A stretch of DNA of 64,000 nucleotides from Eubacterium sp. GTDB taxonomy: Bacteria; Bacillota; Clostridia; Lachnospirales; Lachnospiraceae. The notes under the pieces were generated by a model, which saw nothing but the letters and a program-made list of their open reading frames with translations, searched no databases and was not told the origin of the DNA. Positions 1 through 6,407 of this stretch are shown here, piece after piece. The position numbers were made by a program, and so were the translations under genes. The DNA lies in contig JAFWIO010000076.1 of NCBI GenBank assembly GCA_017514785.1, positions 1-64,000 of the forward strand, written 5' to 3'. How positions within the stretch are numbered: position 1 is the first letter of the stretch; the number at the start of each line of letters is the position of its first letter.

Positions 1-126
1 AAAGGAGCACCCCATGGATCCAAACAACCTAGAATTATTAAGAAAAGAAGTAATTGCCGAACTCTCCGGCATGGCCTTCGGCCCCTTCCCATTTATGGGC
101 GGAATGGCAATAGAAGCACAAACTGC
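1..126 (+). repeat. direct repeat, copy A
   Basis: This 126-bp segment, covering a ribosome binding site and the start of a micro-ORF, recurs at 1658-1783 with substitutions only at positions 21, 40, 91 and 110. Two of the four are silent. The copies flank the methyltransferase and the secreted DUF3298-like gene. Confidence 0.85.
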
Positions 127-190
127 TTCAGAAGAGAGACTAATAGAAATGGCAAAAGAACTACATATAAATGTAGATAAGTATATGTAA
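14..190 (+). CDS. small hypothetical protein (58 aa)
   Basis: I do not recognise a named family. The ATG follows an AAAGGAG ribosome binding site at bases 1-7, so the gene appears complete. The peptide starts MDPNNLELLRKEV, has a hydrophobic Gly/Phe/Met-rich middle (GMAFGPFPFMGGMA) that could be a short amphipathic or membrane-associated helix, and ends in a charged tail. The next small ORF starts 12 bp after its stop, so they are probably co-translated. Its first 126 bp including the binding site recur with four mismatches at 1658-1783, where they begin another micro-ORF. The peptide-level conservation of that copy supports a real coding sequence. Confidence 0.6.
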   Translation: MDPNNLELLRKEVIAELSGMAFGPFPFMGGMAIEAQTASEERLIEMAKELHINVDKYM

Positions 191-202
191 GGAGGTATCC
201 CT

Positions 203-361
203 ATGTCAGATGATCTATTTGGCGATATGTTTGACCTAGACAACGACGGCGAAATTGACGATATCGAAAAAGCCGCAGAAATAGGCTTCATGTCCGAGTC
301 CTTTGACGAAGACGAATACGATGACGAAGACTTTGACGAGGATGAAGATGATGAATACTAA
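203..361 (+). CDS. acidic EF-hand micro-protein (52 aa)
   Basis: This is a 52-residue, strongly acidic peptide preceded by GGAGG at 191-195. Residues 11-22 read DLDNDGEIDDIE, which matches a complete canonical EF-hand calcium-binding loop: Asp at loop positions 1, 3, 5 and 9, Gly at 6, Ile at 8 and Glu at 12. A helix-compatible IEKAAEIGFM segment follows. The C-terminal third is almost only Asp and Glu with Phe/Tyr spacers. Calcium binding is inferred from the loop. The stop codon overlaps the start of the downstream methyltransferase, which implies translational coupling. Confidence 0.65.
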   Translation: MSDDLFGDMFDLDNDGEIDDIEKAAEIGFMSESFDEDEYDDEDFDEDEDDEY

Positions 362-938
362 AACAAAAGCCTATTACGAAAACAACACAGAAGAATTCTT
401 CAGCTCCACAGTGAACGCAGAAGTGGAGTACCTTTATACTGACTTCCTATCCCTAATCCCCAAGGGCGCCAAAATCCTAGACCTAGGCTGCGGATCAGGA
501 AGAGATACAAAAGCATTTATAGACAAAGGCTATAACGTAACAGCTATAGATGGTTCCCCAGCGATGTGTAAAATGGCAAAAGAGAAACTGGGTATAGATG
601 TAGAGTGTTTAGACTTTAATGATATACAGTGGAAAAATGAATTCGATGGCGTGTGGGCGTGCGCTTCGCTATTGCACTGCGAGAGGGAGACCTTGGGTGG
701 GGTGATAGAGAAGATAAGAGATGCGCTGGTGCCAGGTGGAATAGTGTATATGTCATTTAAGTATGGCGACTTCGAGGGTGAAATGCTGGAGAGACATTTC
801 CTGGATATGAATGAGGAAAGGTTTGAGGAAGTGTTGGGGGAAATTTCTGGTATGGAGAAGGTTAAAGTGTGGCAGAGTGAGGATACTAGAAGAGATAGAG
901 ATGTGATTTGGTTTAATGCTTTGCTAAGAAGGAAATGA
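348..938 (+). CDS. class I SAM-dependent methyltransferase
   Basis: Predicted cytosolic S-adenosylmethionine-dependent methyltransferase of about 196 residues with a Rossmann fold. Motif I is clear (ILDLGCGSGRDTKAF), followed by the acidic residue after strand 2 (VTAIDGS) and a post-motif segment (VWACASLLHC) typical of Methyltransf_25/UbiE-like enzymes. The substrate cannot be told from sequence. The reading frame extends upstream to a TTG at 303, but that part overlaps the acidic ORF. ATG 348 (or 351) has a GAGG at 338-341 at good spacing, so I chose it. The last bases of the EF-hand micro-ORF overlap this start. Confidence 0.85.
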   Translation: MMNTKTKAYYENNTEEFFSSTVNAEVEYLYTDFLSLIPKGAKILDLGCGSGRDTKAFIDKGYNVTAIDGSPAMCKMAKEKLGIDVECLDFNDIQWKNEFDGVWACASLLHCERETLGGVIEKIRDALVPGGIVYMSFKYGDFEGEMLERHFLDMNEERFEEVLGEISGMEKVKVWQSEDTRRDRDVIWFNALLRRK

Positions 939-945
939 TGGAAAA

Positions 946-1641
946 ATGAAAAAACAAATAATAAGCAAAATAAGCATACTCCTATGTATAACGCTTGCTA
1001 TAGAGAGCGTGTGCTTAGTGCGTGATGTAAGTGCTTTGTCGAGGGCAAAGTATACAAAGCAAACTATAGACAAAAGTACTACGTTTGGGAAAGTGAAAGT
1101 AGAAGAATACTACGAGTTGATTCAATTAAAAGGTGATACTCCTGCTATACAAAAAATAAATAAAGCGCTTAGAAAAGATTGTAATAAGTTTATAAAATCT
1201 TCCTATGTTGAATACATCAAGGACTATTCAAAAGAAATAAACTATGACGACGAGTGTCATTGGACGGCTAGTTCATATGTGAAATATAACAAAAAAGGAA
1301 TAATAAGTATAAAAGTAGAGTCAAGTGGATGGCTGGGTAGAGTTAGAGTTACAGATGAGTATGGTTTGAATTACTCATTAAAAACAGGCAAAAGAATATA
1401 TCTTCACCAAGCTTGTCGGAAATCTAAAAAAGCTACAAAGAAAGCATTGATAAAAGTAATAAAGAAACAAAAAGATTTTGGAACGCAGAAAAAGTATGCG
1501 CTAAAAAGAGTGAAGAAAATGAAATTAAAGAAGATAGATTTTTATATTAAAAAGAATGGAAAAGTAATGGCCATATTTGATCAGTATGAAATTGGCAATT
1601 TTGCTTACACACAAGAGTTTAAGGTGGGGAGGAGAAAATAA
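946..1641 (+). CDS. secreted DUF4163/DUF3298-like protein
   Basis: A 231-residue exported protein. Residues 1-31 form a signal peptide (basic MKKQ start, hydrophobic ISILLCITLAIESVCLV core). The middle resembles the DUF4163/DUF3298 pair found in RsiV-type extracellular proteins: an INKALRKDCNKFI helix, a GIISIKVESSGW strand region, and SLKTGKRIYL, which fits the usual 'LKTGK.i.L' turn of DUF3298. This assignment is from pattern memory and is moderate. The C-terminal third is lysine-rich, as in other secreted proteins of this window. The start is 8 bp after the methyltransferase stop, so the two are likely co-transcribed. Confidence 0.6.
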   Translation: MKKQIISKISILLCITLAIESVCLVRDVSALSRAKYTKQTIDKSTTFGKVKVEEYYELIQLKGDTPAIQKINKALRKDCNKFIKSSYVEYIKDYSKEINYDDECHWTASSYVKYNKKGIISIKVESSGWLGRVRVTDEYGLNYSLKTGKRIYLHQACRKSKKATKKALIKVIKKQKDFGTQKKYALKRVKKMKLKKIDFYIKKNGKVMAIFDQYEIGNFAYTQEFKVGRRK

Positions 1642-1657
1642 TTAACCCCACATATAA

Positions 1658-1783
1658 AAAGGAGCACCCCATGGATCTAAACAACCTAGAATTATTGAGA
1701 AAAGAAGTAATTGCCGAACTCTCCGGCATGGCCTTCGGCCCCTTCCCGTTTATGGGCGGAATGGCAGTAGAAGCACAAACTGC
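1658..1783 (+). repeat. direct repeat, copy B
   Basis: Second copy of the 126-bp repeat at 1-126, in the same orientation. Similarity ends exactly where the downstream micro-ORF switches to an acidic tail. Confidence 0.85.
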
Positions 1784-1820
1784 CACAGATGAGTATGATG
1801 ATATGGAGTTTGATGAGTAG
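1671..1820 (+). CDS. small hypothetical protein, chimeric duplicate (49 aa)
   Basis: A 49-residue peptide. Its ribosome binding site and first 38 codons are a near copy (four differences in 126 bp) of the gene at 14-190. Its final residues, DEYDDMEFDE, closely resemble the acidic tail DEYDDEDFDE of the EF-hand micro-ORF at 203-361. It therefore looks like a fusion of the head of one micro-gene with the tail of its neighbour, as expected from duplication followed by an internal deletion. The EF-hand loop itself is missing. Function unknown. Confidence 0.5.
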   Translation: MDLNNLELLRKEVIAELSGMAFGPFPFMGGMAVEAQTATDEYDDMEFDE

Positions 1821-1842
1821 GGGGATAATTTAGTTTAGTTTT

Positions 1843-1912
1843 GAAATCGTCCACAAGTTGTGGACGATTTCAGAAAAAAGAGAATCGTCAACAGTTGTTG
1901 ACGATTTTGTTT
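1843..1912 (+). terminator. twin covarying palindromes, probable terminator
   Basis: There are two perfect hairpins in a row. The first (1843-1871) has 13-bp arms and an AGT loop. The second (1883-1906) has 11-bp arms and a GT spacer, and is followed by a T-rich run. The arms share the core ATCGTCnACA, and the C-G pair of the first is replaced by an A-T pair in the second, so pairing is kept. They separate the micro-ORF cluster from the DUF1016 gene. Confidence 0.6.
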
Positions 1913-2008
1913 TGCCTTATTTTATGGGCTTTTGATGGTTTTATTGTGTTTTTGGGTGTTGGCAAATGTCACATATTTGACGCGTGGTTTAACGAATAGC
2001 TTTTATTT

Positions 2009-2091
2009 TTATGTGATATTTATCACATAAAGTTTATGTTGACAAGATGTGAAATAGTGCTATACTATTCTTAATTAAAATAGAACGGAGG
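2009..2091 (+). promoter_or_regulatory. promoter with CRP/FNR-like palindrome for the DUF1016 gene
   Basis: A sigma-A-type promoter is visible: TTGACA at 2039-2044, 16-bp spacer, TATACT at 2061-2066. Just upstream, 2009-2030 is a perfect 22-bp palindrome containing TGTGATATTTATCACA, the TGTGA-N6-TCACA pattern recognised by CRP/FNR-family regulators. GGAGG at 2087-2091 is 8 nt from a GTG start at 2100. Identity of the regulator is inferred only from the palindrome. Confidence 0.6.
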
Positions 2092-2099
2092 ATATATAA

Positions 2100-3218
2100 G
2101 TGCAAGAAAAGAATAGTTTTGAAGGATTAATTCAGAGTGTTAAGAGGTTAGATGAGTTGACAAAAACACAAGCTAAAAGCGCGGTCAACCAGATGTTAAC
2201 TATTAGGAATTGGATTATTGGTTATTATATAGTTAATTACGAGCAGCATGGTGAGGATAGAGCAGAGTATGGAAAACAATTATTGACTAAAATGGCAAAA
2301 AGACTAAATATAAAAGGCTTGGATCGAAGTATGCTTAATTTATGTAGAGTGTTTTATAAAAAATATCCTCAGATTTGTGATTCAGTGAATAACAAATTGA
2401 ACAAAAAAAGTGTTGTGGATAACAAATTGTCTTTTTCTGAGATTGTTGATAGGAAAAACTCAATTTGTGAGACAGTGTCTCACAAATTCCAATTAGATGG
2501 AGATACAATTATAAATAACCTTTCTTTTTCTCAATTAAGACTAATAATGCAAATAGAAGATCCAATGGAAAGATACTTCTATGAACTTGAATGTATAAAG
2601 TGTGGTTGGAGTGTAAGAGAACTAGATAAACAGATATCAAGCAAATTGTTTTTTAGAGCAGGAATGAGCAAAAATCCTGAAAAGCTACTAGAGAAAACAG
2701 TTAATAATCCTGAAGCTCATGGATTTGATGAAAAAGAACTTTATATGTTTGATTTTTTGAATATTGATGCTGATCAAAAATTAAACGAATCAGATTTAGA
2801 ACAGGCCCTTATGGATCATTTGCAAGATTTTTTATTAGAAATGGGAAATGGGTTTTGCTTTGAAGCAAGACAGAAGAGGATAGTGATAGATGATGACTAC
2901 TATTTTATAGATTTAGTATTGTACAACCGTGTATTACATTGCAATGTAATAATTGAGTTGAAAACAGATAAGTTTAAACCCGAGCATATTGGTCAAATAA
3001 ATGCATACGTTTCGTACTACAAAGATTGTGAAATGACAGAAGGAGACAACCCACCTATTGGGATACTAATGTGTACTGAGAAAGGACCCAAAATGGTTCA
3101 ATATGTGTTGAATGGTATGGATGAAAAAATATTTATTTCTAAGTATATGGTTCAACTACCAGATAAAAGCCAATTGGAAGAATTCCTTGCGAAGGAAATG
3201 AAAGATTATTGTAGTTAA
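2100..3218 (+). CDS. DUF1016/YhcG-family PD-(D/E)XK nuclease domain protein
   Basis: A 372-residue protein of the YhcG family. The N-terminal half matches the DUF1016_N helical region (ARNWIIGYYIVNYEQ-like segment, SFSQLRLIMQIEDPMERYFYELE, WSVRELDKQI). The C-terminal half is the YhcG_C nuclease-like domain, with the PD-(D/E)XK-type core YYFIDLVLYN ... NVIIELKTDKF, then a helix with GQINAYVSYY. Members are often found in defence or mobile regions; the exact role is not established. It starts with GTG, supported by GGAGG 8 nt upstream. It has an Asn/Lys/Ser-rich stretch (about residues 95-140) where I expect the family to be shorter. It stands alone with its own promoter and no methylase or restriction gene beside it. 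Confidence 0.85.
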   Translation: MQEKNSFEGLIQSVKRLDELTKTQAKSAVNQMLTIRNWIIGYYIVNYEQHGEDRAEYGKQLLTKMAKRLNIKGLDRSMLNLCRVFYKKYPQICDSVNNKLNKKSVVDNKLSFSEIVDRKNSICETVSHKFQLDGDTIINNLSFSQLRLIMQIEDPMERYFYELECIKCGWSVRELDKQISSKLFFRAGMSKNPEKLLEKTVNNPEAHGFDEKELYMFDFLNIDADQKLNESDLEQALMDHLQDFLLEMGNGFCFEARQKRIVIDDDYYFIDLVLYNRVLHCNVIIELKTDKFKPEHIGQINAYVSYYKDCEMTEGDNPPIGILMCTEKGPKMVQYVLNGMDEKIFISKYMVQLPDKSQLEEFLAKEMKDYCS

Positions 3219-3220
3219 AA

Positions 3221-3351
3221 AGGGATTCTTTGAGGTGGTCAATTTCGTGGCAGCCACGTACCCTATGGGTCAAAAGAGATGCAGGGGAATGCCACGCCTG
3301 CCAAAGAATACTTTTAGAAGAAAATGCACCCACAAACTGGGTGCCTTTTTT
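3221..3351 (+). ncRNA. candidate structured RNA ending in a terminator
   Basis: Between the DUF1016 gene and the next CDS lies a compact fold. An outer 8-bp stem pairs ATTCTTTG (3225-3232) with CAAAGAAT (3302-3309). Inside are a CGTGG-CAG-CCACG hairpin (3246-3258), an ACCC-TAT-GGGT hairpin (3260-3270) and a GCAGG/CCTGC stem (3281-3301). GTGGCA (3247-3252) can pair instead with TGCCAC (3290-3295) in the last loop, suggesting a pseudoknot or switch. A strong terminator follows (GCACCCA/TGGGTGC at 3326-3344, T-run to 3351). It matches no riboswitch class I can recall. It may equally be a structured 3' UTR. Confidence 0.4.
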
Positions 3352-3410
3352 ATATGAAAATATGTTAATATAATAAATGTAGATTTGAACGGACAAAGAA
3401 AGGAATAGTT

Positions 3411-4823
3411 ATGAAAAAAGTATTAAGCCTAATATTAGTATTTGCACTAGCAGTAGGTTTAGGAGTGGGAGTTAGCTTTGTTCAAAAAGACATAAGTGCA
3501 GCCGACATAAATCCTACACCTGAGCAGGGAGCGACAGTGAATCTCTTAGAAGGAGATCCGCTAGACTTTGCTACGCATTATTCTAAAGGTGCTATAAACA
3601 AGTACTATGTAAAGGGTGTAGATAAGTATGCGCCTGCGCCATTAGTAATAGAGTGGGATGCAGTGTCAGGTGCTAAATCATATGCAGTAAAGTTAAGTGA
3701 AAATGAAACAATGACAGACCCTAAAGAGTTCATAACATTTGAGACAAAGGTTACTATAGAAGATTTGTTCTCGGCCACTGATTATTACTACCAAGTAACA
3801 ACAGAGGTGGATGATACCATGTACATGTCAGATGTTATAAAAATAACTACAGCTGATATTCCAAGAACAATCAGTGTTGATTCAGTTACAAACACTAGGG
3901 ACTTTGGCGGACGCCAAACGGTTGATAAAAAGTATAGAGTAAAACAAGGAATCATATACAGAGGCGCCAATGTAGATGAGATATCATCTGAAGGCAAAAG
4001 AAAAATGGTTGAGACTTATGGTATAAAGACAGACCTAGATTTGCGTGGTAAGTCAAAAGTTTCACCTCTAGGCAAAAACATAAACCTAGTTTCAGTTTCT
4101 TCAGGGCAGTATATAAATGCACTCGACTACGATTATTGGTATCCAGCTCTTAGAAAAGAGATACTAACATTTGCAAATCCAAACAACTTTCCAATCTATG
4201 TTCATTGTGCTATAGGTAGAGACAGAACTGGAACGCTCTGTACACTTATTGGTGCTTTGGCTGGAATGAGTGAGCAGGATATTATGCGTGATTATGAATT
4301 TACTTTCTTCTCAGTAGTTAATGGCGATGTAGATAATGCAGCGAACTATGCTGAAAAAATGTGGAAAGTAATCAATTGGCTAAAGACATACGACAAAGGA
4401 ACTTTGCAGGAAAATACAATGGAGTTTATGAGAGAGCGCTTGAATCTAAAACAGTCTGACTTAAACAAGATTAGATCAAACATCCTAACTCCAGGTGCTA
4501 TACCTATTCCTGAACCAAAGGTTCCAACACCTTCCAAAGTAAAACTAAAGAAGGTAAAGAACATAAAGAAAAAGACAGTGAAGGTTACATTTAAAAAGGC
4601 AAGCAACGCCAAAGGCTACCAAGTAACCTGGTCTAGATCTAAAAATTTCACAAAGCAGAAGAGCAAGACTAAATCTAAATACACAACAAAAACTACTTAC
4701 AAAATCAAAAAACTAAAGAAGAAAAAGAAATATTACATAAAAGTGAGGGCATATAATATAAATGGACACTTGAAAGTGTTTGGAAAATATTCTAAGGTTA
4801 AAAAAATAAGAATAAGAAAGTAG
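3411..4823 (+). CDS. secreted tyrosine-phosphatase-like protein with C-terminal basic Fn3-like domain
   Basis: A 470-residue exported protein. The signal peptide covers about residues 1-31. A beta-rich N-terminal domain (about 33-150, containing VIEWDAVSGAKSYAVKL) looks fibronectin-III-like. A Y_phosphatase3-type domain runs about 155-365: NTRDFGG near the start, and the P-loop HCAIGRDRTGT, giving the CX5R signature with general-acid and substrate residues unverified. A lysine-rich domain (about 375-470) ends in YSKVKKIRIRK. Likely a phosphatase on extracellular or host-derived substrates, possibly phosphoinositide or phosphotyrosine; the substrate is not determinable. An AAAGGA binding site precedes the ATG, and a TATAAT at 3369-3374 may be its -10. 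It lies 10 bp upstream of a paralogue. Confidence 0.8.
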   Translation: MKKVLSLILVFALAVGLGVGVSFVQKDISAADINPTPEQGATVNLLEGDPLDFATHYSKGAINKYYVKGVDKYAPAPLVIEWDAVSGAKSYAVKLSENETMTDPKEFITFETKVTIEDLFSATDYYYQVTTEVDDTMYMSDVIKITTADIPRTISVDSVTNTRDFGGRQTVDKKYRVKQGIIYRGANVDEISSEGKRKMVETYGIKTDLDLRGKSKVSPLGKNINLVSVSSGQYINALDYDYWYPALRKEILTFANPNNFPIYVHCAIGRDRTGTLCTLIGALAGMSEQDIMRDYEFTFFSVVNGDVDNAANYAEKMWKVINWLKTYDKGTLQENTMEFMRERLNLKQSDLNKIRSNILTPGAIPIPEPKVPTPSKVKLKKVKNIKKKTVKVTFKKASNAKGYQVTWSRSKNFTKQKSKTKSKYTTKTTYKIKKLKKKKKYYIKVRAYNINGHLKVFGKYSKVKKIRIRK

Positions 4824-4833
4824 AGGAGAGCTT

Positions 4834-6258
4834 ATGAAAAAACTATTAAGTATTGTTTTATCATTAACTCTGGTTGTTGGTTTACTAGTTGGAATGCCAG
4901 CGACCCCTGCCAAAGCAGATGGCACTATAACTGTTACTGCTCCAGCTAACGGAGCACAAGTGGATTTGCTATCAGGCAATATCTTGGAGTTTTGTAAAAA
5001 CTACCAACTAGGCAGAGCAAAAGAATTATATAAGAGACGTAGTGATACTTACTTCCCATCTCCAGTATCGTTTGCTTGGAATGCAGTAAGTGGTGCAAAC
5101 GAGTACTTCGTTATGATTTCTATAAATAGCAATATGTTAGATGCCACATCTTATGGCACACCAACAAATTCAATTGATGTGGGAGAACTAAACCCAGGAC
5201 AGAAGTATTATTATAAAGTTACTTGCAAGACAAATGCTGGAAACTATGACTCAGGCGTTAAATCATTTACTACAAGCAACCTTCCAAAGACACTTCGTAT
5301 AGACAGTGTTGGAAACACAAGAGATTTAGGTGGACAGTATGTAAATGGTGGAAAACAGAGAGTTCGTTTTGGAAGAGTAATCCGTGGTGCAAATGTAAAT
5401 GATATATCAGAAGAAGGTAAACAACTACTTAGACAGCGCTATGGAATCAAATTTGATCTTGATTTGAGAGATAAGTCAAAAGAAACAGTTCCAGATTCTT
5501 CACCTCTAGGAACAGATATTAAGTTTATAAACATAAAAGGCGTAGAGTATAACAGCAGTGAAAAGGGAATTGGAAATCCTGCCAACTACGATAGAGCAAA
5601 GAGCGAAATTCTATTGTTCGCAGATCCAAATAACTTCCCAATCTATGTTCACTGCCAGATTGGTAGAGACCGTACAGGAACAATCTGCTTCCTAATTGAG
5701 TCCTTGCTTGGAATGAATGAGCTAGATATGTTCCGTGACTATGAGTTGTCATATTTCGCAAAAGTTTCTAATGATGATTTGGCTGATCCAGATGCAACTA
5801 CAAACGGAGCATTTTCAAGAATGGTAAATTACCTAAGAGGTTTTTCAGGCGATACAATGCAGCAGAAGGTTGAAACATACATGAAGCAAGAACTAGGCAT
5901 TACAGATGCACAGATTCAGGCAATCAAAGATAACATGCTAACTCCTTTGCCTAAGCCTACACCTAAAGTTGTAAAGCCTGGCAAAGTTACAATTAAATCT
6001 GCAAAGAATGTTAAGAAGAAAACAGTAGTAGTTAAATATAAGAAAGCTACTAACGCTAAAGGCTATCAAGTATGGTGGGCTACTTCAAAGAAGTTTAAAA
6101 AAGCTAAAAAGAAATTTACTAAAAATACTAACTACAAGATCAAAAAACTGAAGAAGAGGAAGAAATACTACATAAAGGTAAGAGCTTATAACCTAAACGG
6201 AAAGACCAAAGTATATGGTGCTTTCTCAAAAGTTAAGAAAGTGAAAATTAAAAAATAA
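4834..6258 (+). CDS. secreted tyrosine-phosphatase-like protein, tandem paralogue
   Basis: A 474-residue paralogue of the preceding gene with the same layout: signal peptide (about 1-28, ending near AKA), Fn3-like domain (VSFAWNAVSGANEYFVM), Y_phosphatase3 domain with NTRDLGG and the P-loop HCQIGRDRTGT, and a basic C-terminal domain ending in FSKVKKVKIKK. GAGGAG at 4822-4827 overlaps the upstream stop, so translation is probably coupled. The two copies differ enough to suggest an old duplication with separate substrates. A strong terminator follows directly. Confidence 0.8.
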   Translation: MKKLLSIVLSLTLVVGLLVGMPATPAKADGTITVTAPANGAQVDLLSGNILEFCKNYQLGRAKELYKRRSDTYFPSPVSFAWNAVSGANEYFVMISINSNMLDATSYGTPTNSIDVGELNPGQKYYYKVTCKTNAGNYDSGVKSFTTSNLPKTLRIDSVGNTRDLGGQYVNGGKQRVRFGRVIRGANVNDISEEGKQLLRQRYGIKFDLDLRDKSKETVPDSSPLGTDIKFINIKGVEYNSSEKGIGNPANYDRAKSEILLFADPNNFPIYVHCQIGRDRTGTICFLIESLLGMNELDMFRDYELSYFAKVSNDDLADPDATTNGAFSRMVNYLRGFSGDTMQQKVETYMKQELGITDAQIQAIKDNMLTPLPKPTPKVVKPGKVTIKSAKNVKKKTVVVKYKKATNAKGYQVWWATSKKFKKAKKKFTKNTNYKIKKLKKRKKYYIKVRAYNLNGKTKVYGAFSKVKKVKIKK

Positions 6259-6267
6259 ATAACATTT

Positions 6268-6294
6268 GCCCCGGGAAAATCCCGGGGCTTTTTT
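6268..6294 (+). terminator. Rho-independent terminator
   Basis: A perfect 9-bp GC-rich stem (GCCCCGGGA / TCCCGGGGC) with an AAA loop, followed by six T. It ends the tandem phosphatase operon. Confidence 0.9.
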
Positions 6295-6338
6295 ATTGTG
6301 ACCTAAAATTTGGACCCCTTTATAATATAAAAAGAATT

Positions 6339-6401
6339 TTTATATCACACATCTGTGCTATTATAATATTGATAAACTGTGCGGATTTTTATAAATGGAG
6401 G
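6339..6401 (+). promoter_or_regulatory. probable promoter and RBS of the GH81 gene
   Basis: TTTATA at 6339-6344 and TATAAT at 6362-6367 are 17 bp apart. GGAGG at 6397-6401 is 6 nt before the ATG at 6408. The -35 is a weak match in an AT-rich stretch. Confidence 0.45.
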
Positions 6402-6407
6402 AAAAAT

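Noticed and set aside
3221..3351. c-di-GMP, SAM, TPP, cobalamin, glycine or THF riboswitch, or SRP RNA
   Set aside because: The conserved core sequences of these classes, as I recall them, are not present, so only an unassigned structured RNA is claimed.
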